Assembly: GCA_030704615.1 (NCBI GenBank) | Contig: CM060732.1 | Coordinates: 36,749,053-36,809,052 of the forward strand | Source of the DNA: Takakia lepidozioides | Lineage: Eukaryota; Streptophyta; Takakiopsida; Takakiales; Takakiaceae | Direction: 5' to 3' | DNA: 60,000 bases | In this document: in pieces, positions 55,985-60,000 of the stretch | Position numbering within the stretch: the stretch's first letter is position 1 | Layout of the letters: each line of letters begins with the position of its first letter | Made by a program: the position numbers and the translations under genes | The notes under the pieces: model-generated | What the model saw: the letters and a program-made list of their open reading frames with translations, nothing else | Told to the model about the DNA's origin: nothing | The model's database searches: none

Positions 55985-56441
55985 GTCGAAGAAATACGCA
56001 GCTAAACTGTTCTTAAAGTCTCTTTTGGCGGGTTCTACTTCCTCCGGAGCTCACAAGGCCTCGGTGGAATTTAGAGAAGTCAAGAGAACATCTACGGGGC
56101 AGGTCGGGCACTTGAAGTCGCCACCTCATGCTCCAGTGACCCCGTAAGGGCTTTGCAAACAAAAAAAACAAAACAATAAGGGTCTTCTTCGACTTTATCT
56201 TCATTTCTCCGAATTCCCCGGAGGCCTTGTGAGCTCCTGAGGAATTGGAACCCGGCAAGAGAGCCTGTAAGAACAGCTTAGCTCCTGCGTTCTTACTGGA
56301 TTATCTCTTGACATCACCAACTTCCCTAGAAGCCTTGTGAGCTCCCAAGGAATGTCCATGCGCCAAAAGAGCCTCCACGCGCAGCTTAGCCTCCATCGCT
56401 TCCTTGTGAGACGTGACAGAGTCCATTACACAAGAACTTAC
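55985..56441 (-). pseudogene. Arm B counterpart of the Lys/Ala-rich repeat frame
   Basis: The minus strand repeats MDSVTSHKEAMEAKLRVEAL and the AHKASRE units. The frame closes after GDVKR because CAA has become TAA, and the third unit is largely missing. The inverted ~110-bp repeat is kept. Confidence 0.5.
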
Positions 56442-56755
56442 TTCATTGGTTCTGTAACGTCCCCAACAAACTGCAGGTCTATGGCAGTAGTACTGCCTGC
56501 GACAATCGCCCTTGCAAGAGACATTCTGAATAATTAAGAACACACCAGGTTAGAATCCAAACCAGATAGCAATCCAGCCCATGTAAAGAATCATAGCCAG
56601 ATCACATTACCGGTCATATTGCAGCACCCTGTAAGTTAATGGCCATGCAAGCAGTAGCCATGCCTGTGACGTCAATCTTTACAGTCTAGGAAATGTTTCC
56701 AGACCTACTAGGTATCCAGATTCAAGCCAAGCTGCATACAAAGTGAAGATATTCC
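56442..56755. other. Flank of arm B, no gene
   Basis: Unique sequence beside the duplication boundary. No coding similarity was recognised. Confidence 0.4.
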
Positions 56756-57900
56756 TCCCTGAATCATACCGGAAAAAAGGTACTCCCTGAGTATCTTAAA
56801 ACATAGCAGGAACTCCAGGAACTCCATGGTAATGGTTTACCAAACCACTGCAATATAATGCCCCTCTGGGGGAGATGTTATCTCAAAACAGGTATCTTCA
56901 AACATTGCAGTAACTCCAGAACTTGCAGGCCTAGGTATCTTCAAACACTGCAGGAACTCCAGGGTAGTGGTTTACCAACCTACTGTAAAACAAGGTGAAG
57001 ATAATACTCCCTGAATCATACCGGAAAGAAGGTACTCCCTGAGTATCTTTAAACATGGTAGGGCCTCCAGGGTAATGGTTTACCAAGCCACTGCAATTCA
57101 GTGCCCTACTGGGGGAGATGTTATCTCAAAACAGGTAACTTCACACACTGCAGAAACTCCAGGGTACACTGTTACCTTCAAACACTCCCAAGTTCACCTT
57201 CTTTTATACATTGCAGGTCTATGGGAGCTGTTCTTCCCAGCTTGACATATCTTCCCAGCTTTTTGAAAGACCTCCCTTCCACATACTTTAAACCATATTA
57301 GGTAGTAGCTGCAGGCAGGGTGAAGATAGACCTCCTCGAACATTTATCACCAAAAAGTGCATTACCAAACCAAGCCTGCAATGGAATCAGCTCAGTCACA
57401 AACTCCTAGGTAATGGTTTGTTCAAAGCCATTGCCATGAGTTAAAATTTTTAGGTTTACGGAAGTAGCCCTATCTATGGTCTGAAATCTTTAAGCACCAT
57501 CTCCCTGAATCTTTAAGCACTATGCGGAAATTCCAGGGTAGTGATATCTACCATGCCATAGTAATAATCCAAACCAGCCATGTCTTCCATGCCATAGTAA
57601 CACCCCAAAACAGGTCAGAGTTTTAAACAGCTCAGAAACCCTACTGTAGCGGTTTATAGCCATTGCATAGGAATATGACTTTCAGATCTGTGGCAGTTGT
57701 ACTGCCTATGGCTTCGGTCTTTCTTGATTATGAAAGAACTCCATATGTTCCTAGACCACCTTAGGTAGTATACAAGGTAAAGCATGTACTACCTGAACCA
57801 CTTTACATAATGTAGAATCATCAGGGTAGTGGTTAACCCAAAGCCTTTGCAAAGGAATACATTTTTGAGTACCATGACAACTCGAAATGCATCAGGGTAT
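56756..57900. repeat. Minisatellite-like region with a 252-bp duplication
   Basis: GAATCATACCGGAAA lies at 56761 and 57013, and TGGGGGAGATGTTATCTCAA lies at about 56865 and 57108. Within and beyond these, shorter degenerate units of the form TATCTTCAAACACTGCAG, AACTCCAGGGTA and GTGGTTTACCAA recur down to about 57850. Confidence 0.75.
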
Positions 57901-58434
57901 GTCGTAGGTGGAACCTTCTTTATCACCTTGCAGGTCTGAGAAAGCTGGGCCTGTGACATTGCTTCCTTGTATTTGAAAGAACACCTGGCTTATCTTACAA
58001 TAAGCTGACGAACACGCAGGATGAAGAGCCACTACAGGTGACTTCCTCTTTCCCTCACAAGCCAACACAAGCCAGTTTTGGCTCTCGTCCACCCACTGAA
58101 CTCAAGACGAGCTATTCGAGAAAATGCATACAGGATTAGGGCTGCACCTGAACTTAGCATTAGCCTTAGTTTCCAAGGTCGTGCAATCAGCCAGTCCTGT
58201 CGTTATGTGTACTTAGTGAGGTAGAATGTGGTCGAGCTCCACATCTCCTCATCCTGGTAAATCCAGTACTAGAGTTTTTACCATGAATAGCTCATGGTTG
58301 CCTTTATCCTAAGAAGGAAATCAAGATAATTGACACTTCAAGGAAGCAAGGGAAGAGACTACTTCCCTTGTGAAGCCAACTTGAACCTTTCCCAATCGAT
58401 CTCTTGGCCCAAATTGCAGCTCGTAAGTCTTTCA

Positions 58435-58930
58435 GGGCTGCATTTGGATGAGCCTCAGCCAGATTCGTAAAATCCTTCATTCCTGTCACTTGGAGTATTT
58501 ACAGAGGGAGGAAGTGGTTTCTCCGCATCCCTTCATTGTCAAGGTAAAGCCATTAACGTTGGTATTACCCAGAACAGACCAAGGCTGCCCTTTCCTCATG
58601 ATAGAACCATACTTAAAATGTAACAAGAAAGCACTCATAATTGGGTAACATATTCGCTTCACCTTTGCCCCAGCCGCAGCCAAACAGAATGGCACCCTGT
58701 GTATTGGATGACTTCCTGGCTCTGCTCCATGCACAATAAGGAAGTTACTTCCAGAATAAATCAGGCTGCATTAGGATGAGCCTCTGCCAGAATCTTGAAA
58801 ACGGCCAGCCCTGTCACTTAAAGTACTCATAGAAGGAGGAAGTGGTTTCTCCACATCGCCTCATCATCAAGGTAAAGTCAGTGAAGGCTGCCCTTATCTT
58901 CATGAAAGCTGGGTATGCAGGGAGAAGGTG
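58435..58930. repeat. ~328-bp direct duplication
   Basis: GGATGAGCCTC(A/T)GCCAGA, CCTGTCACTT(G/A)(G/A)AGTA and GGAGGAAGTGGTTTCTCC, followed by CATCAAGGTAAAG or TGTCAAGGTAAAG, occur first at 58435-58605 and again at 58763-58930. Confidence 0.8.
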
Positions 58931-59592
58931 GCAATTCCCGTCTCTGCCATGATTGCATCTCGGTGACGCTTATGAATGTGTCCACATATTTGCGCGACAC
59001 TCCTTGTACCAGTATTTACGAAGTTGCCACATCAGGCGGTTACGTCATCTGACCCCTTGTAGTTCAATTAACCCTGATTAGGGATATCAAAACCATGGAC
59101 ATTAGGTCCATAAAAGTTTTTTTTTGAGCTTGCACCATACTGATTTTTCCAGGTGTTAAAGGGATGTAATAAAAACACTGCCACTGAATATTGATAGATA
59201 CGTGCCTGTTGTGACATGTAGACACCTACGGGCCTACTACAGAGCCATAGACTATCAAATGTTTACCCTGATTAGGGACCCAACAATAGGCTTGTCATCA
59301 TATCAGGGGACCTTGATTAACCCTGAATAGGGATCATTAAACAATAGGCATGTCTCCTTATAACCCTGAACAAAAAAGTTTACAGAGTGGTAAAGGATCA
59401 ATAAAAAATCAATCTACCAAGGATTGCAGAGAGAGGGAGAGAGAGGGAGAGAGGACCCTCCACCATAGCCCCTGGTTTTGCAGTCTCAAGAAGAGTGAGT
59501 GTGGTATGCACTCCCTTGAGTACCAGACCCTTACTCTTAAATGTTTTTACATAAACACCTCTCATACTCTATTGTGTAGTCGAGATTGATTA
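58931..59592. other. No gene recognised; GA microsatellite
   Basis: CCCTGATTAGGGA and CCTGAATAGGGA words recur at about 59072, 59268 and 59323 (a short dispersed repeat). A (GAGAGAGG)n tract lies at about 59427-59453. Confidence 0.5.
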
Positions 59593-59982
59593 TCAATCAA
59601 ACATCTGTTGGTCTACACTCTCTCTGAAGCAGAAAAACAAAGGAACATCTTTATCCAAGTATTGAAACATTGAGTCATAAGATGTCATACCTTTCATCAA
59701 TCCTAGTAACTCATTCATTTGGAATCTGATTCCAGGGAAGACTCCTTCTTCCAACAGTCGAGTCAGAATGTTAAAGAGTTTCCCCGAGTGAAATCCATTT
59801 CTGGTTAGGGTTTGGATAAGAATCGAGAGTTCGCTCTTAGCCAGAAAAGCACAGCTGGAAAGGTATAAAATAGGAACAGCTTGAGAAATTACCACATTGA
59901 AAGATTGTTTCATGTGCAGGTTGATTGGCAAGAAAGTGAATGTATTGTGTATAATGAAAAGGGAGAGCCCTCCTCTTGTCAT
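59593..59982 (-). CDS. Unrecognised 129-aa reading frame at the window end
   Basis: The minus frame from ATG 59982 has a hydrophobic first half (LSLFIIHNTFTFLPINLH; VVISQAVPILYLSSCAFL) and a helical second half (LFNILTRLLEEGVFPGIRF; NELLGLMKGM). I do not recognise a family. It could be an exon of a larger gene lying beyond the window, or chance. Confidence 0.2.
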   Translation of the reverse strand: MTRGGLSLFIIHNTFTFLPINLHMKQSFNVVISQAVPILYLSSCAFLAKSELSILIQTLTRNGFHSGKLFNILTRLLEEGVFPGIRFQMNELLGLMKGMTSYDSMFQYLDKDVPLFFCFRESVDQQMFD

Positions 59983-60000
59983 ATTTCTTGAATTCGTAAG

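Larger units (their letters stand above)
51748..56441 (-). repeat. Inverted-duplication arm B (partner at 11023-15886)
   Basis: Reverse-complement partner of arm A, slightly shorter (about 4.69 kb against 4.86 kb). Loss of about 60 bp opposite 15260-15320 and an internal shortening near 56160 account for part of the difference; arm B in turn has extra bases near 53075 and 51990. The outer flank (56442 onward) is unrelated to the flank of arm A, so this is a copied segment and not part of a larger palindrome. Confidence 0.95.

Noticed and set aside
1-60000. CRISPR arrays, bacterial operons or phage-like modules
   Set aside because: No regularly spaced short repeats with unique spacers, and gene structure is clearly intron-bearing and plant-like.
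1-60000. tRNA or rRNA genes
   Set aside because: I looked for tRNA B-box-like GGTTCGA words in cloverleaf context and for conserved rRNA segments and found nothing convincing by eye; a tRNAscan or Rfam search would be decisive.

Overview
The window looks like nuclear DNA of a land plant. It holds a spliced STP-type monosaccharide/H+ symporter gene with GT-AG introns, fragments of a PLS-class PPR gene, a plant B3 domain, an RNA-splicing factor of the YJU2/CWC16 family, a Ty3/gypsy chromovirus remnant, plant-type satellites and CACTA-like ends. Two multicopy families (a Cys-rich mobile-element ORF containing IIHDKMDH, and ParB-like/FCP1-like proteins) are ones I associate mainly with seedless plants. 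A fern, lycophyte or bryophyte is therefore plausible, but I cannot name the species.

Left part (1-16 kb). An intact intronless YJU2 reading frame on the minus strand (1208-1999) is followed by a graveyard of gene pieces: a broken PPR gene (2647-4562, minus), a B3 domain with in-frame stops (4946-5190), a short PPR piece (8130-8323), and five well-spliced internal exons of AMP deaminase with no recognisable 5' or 3' end (8496-10476). Next comes a 4.86-kb segment (11023-15886) carrying a copy of PIG-V (GPI mannosyltransferase 2). The same segment recurs in inverted orientation at 51748-56441. The two arms are very similar and lie about 36 kb apart, and each PIG-V copy carries its own inactivating lesions.

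Middle part (16-48 kb). This is accessory, repeat-rich DNA: a RING-H2 fragment, a diverged ~175-bp satellite (21.2-22.85 kb), a mobile-element ORF cut by a 5'-truncated chromovirus (22.9-26.3 kb), GC-rich ~155-bp units alternating with homopolymer tracts (30.4-31.0 kb), a 187-bp tandem repeat, a Myb/SANT-like transposon ORF, an ~830-bp element with 22-bp terminal inverted repeats, and CACTA-like termini. The most unusual locus lies at 33.2-36.2 and 43.9-45.7 kb. It holds two partly decayed reading frames for proteins with an FCP1/NIF-like HAD domain. The first is preceded by a Tyr/Pro-rich segment and a ParB-like GGQHT motif. Its inferred introns, and the surrounding DNA from 28.3 to 45.8 kb, contain about 16 copies of a 22-24-bp palindrome built on (C/G)TCGACAT and ATGTCGA(C/G). 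This intron-associated palindrome is my main candidate for something undescribed.

Right part (48-60 kb). A complete five-exon sugar transporter (48539-50859, plus; 508 codons) has a TATA box and a GA-rich leader. It is followed by the second inverted arm with PIG-V copy B, then minisatellite-like repeats (56.7-58.9 kb) and an unrecognised minus-strand reading frame near the end. The only genes that look intact are YJU2 and the sugar transporter. Almost everything else is a fragment, a repeat or a mobile element.
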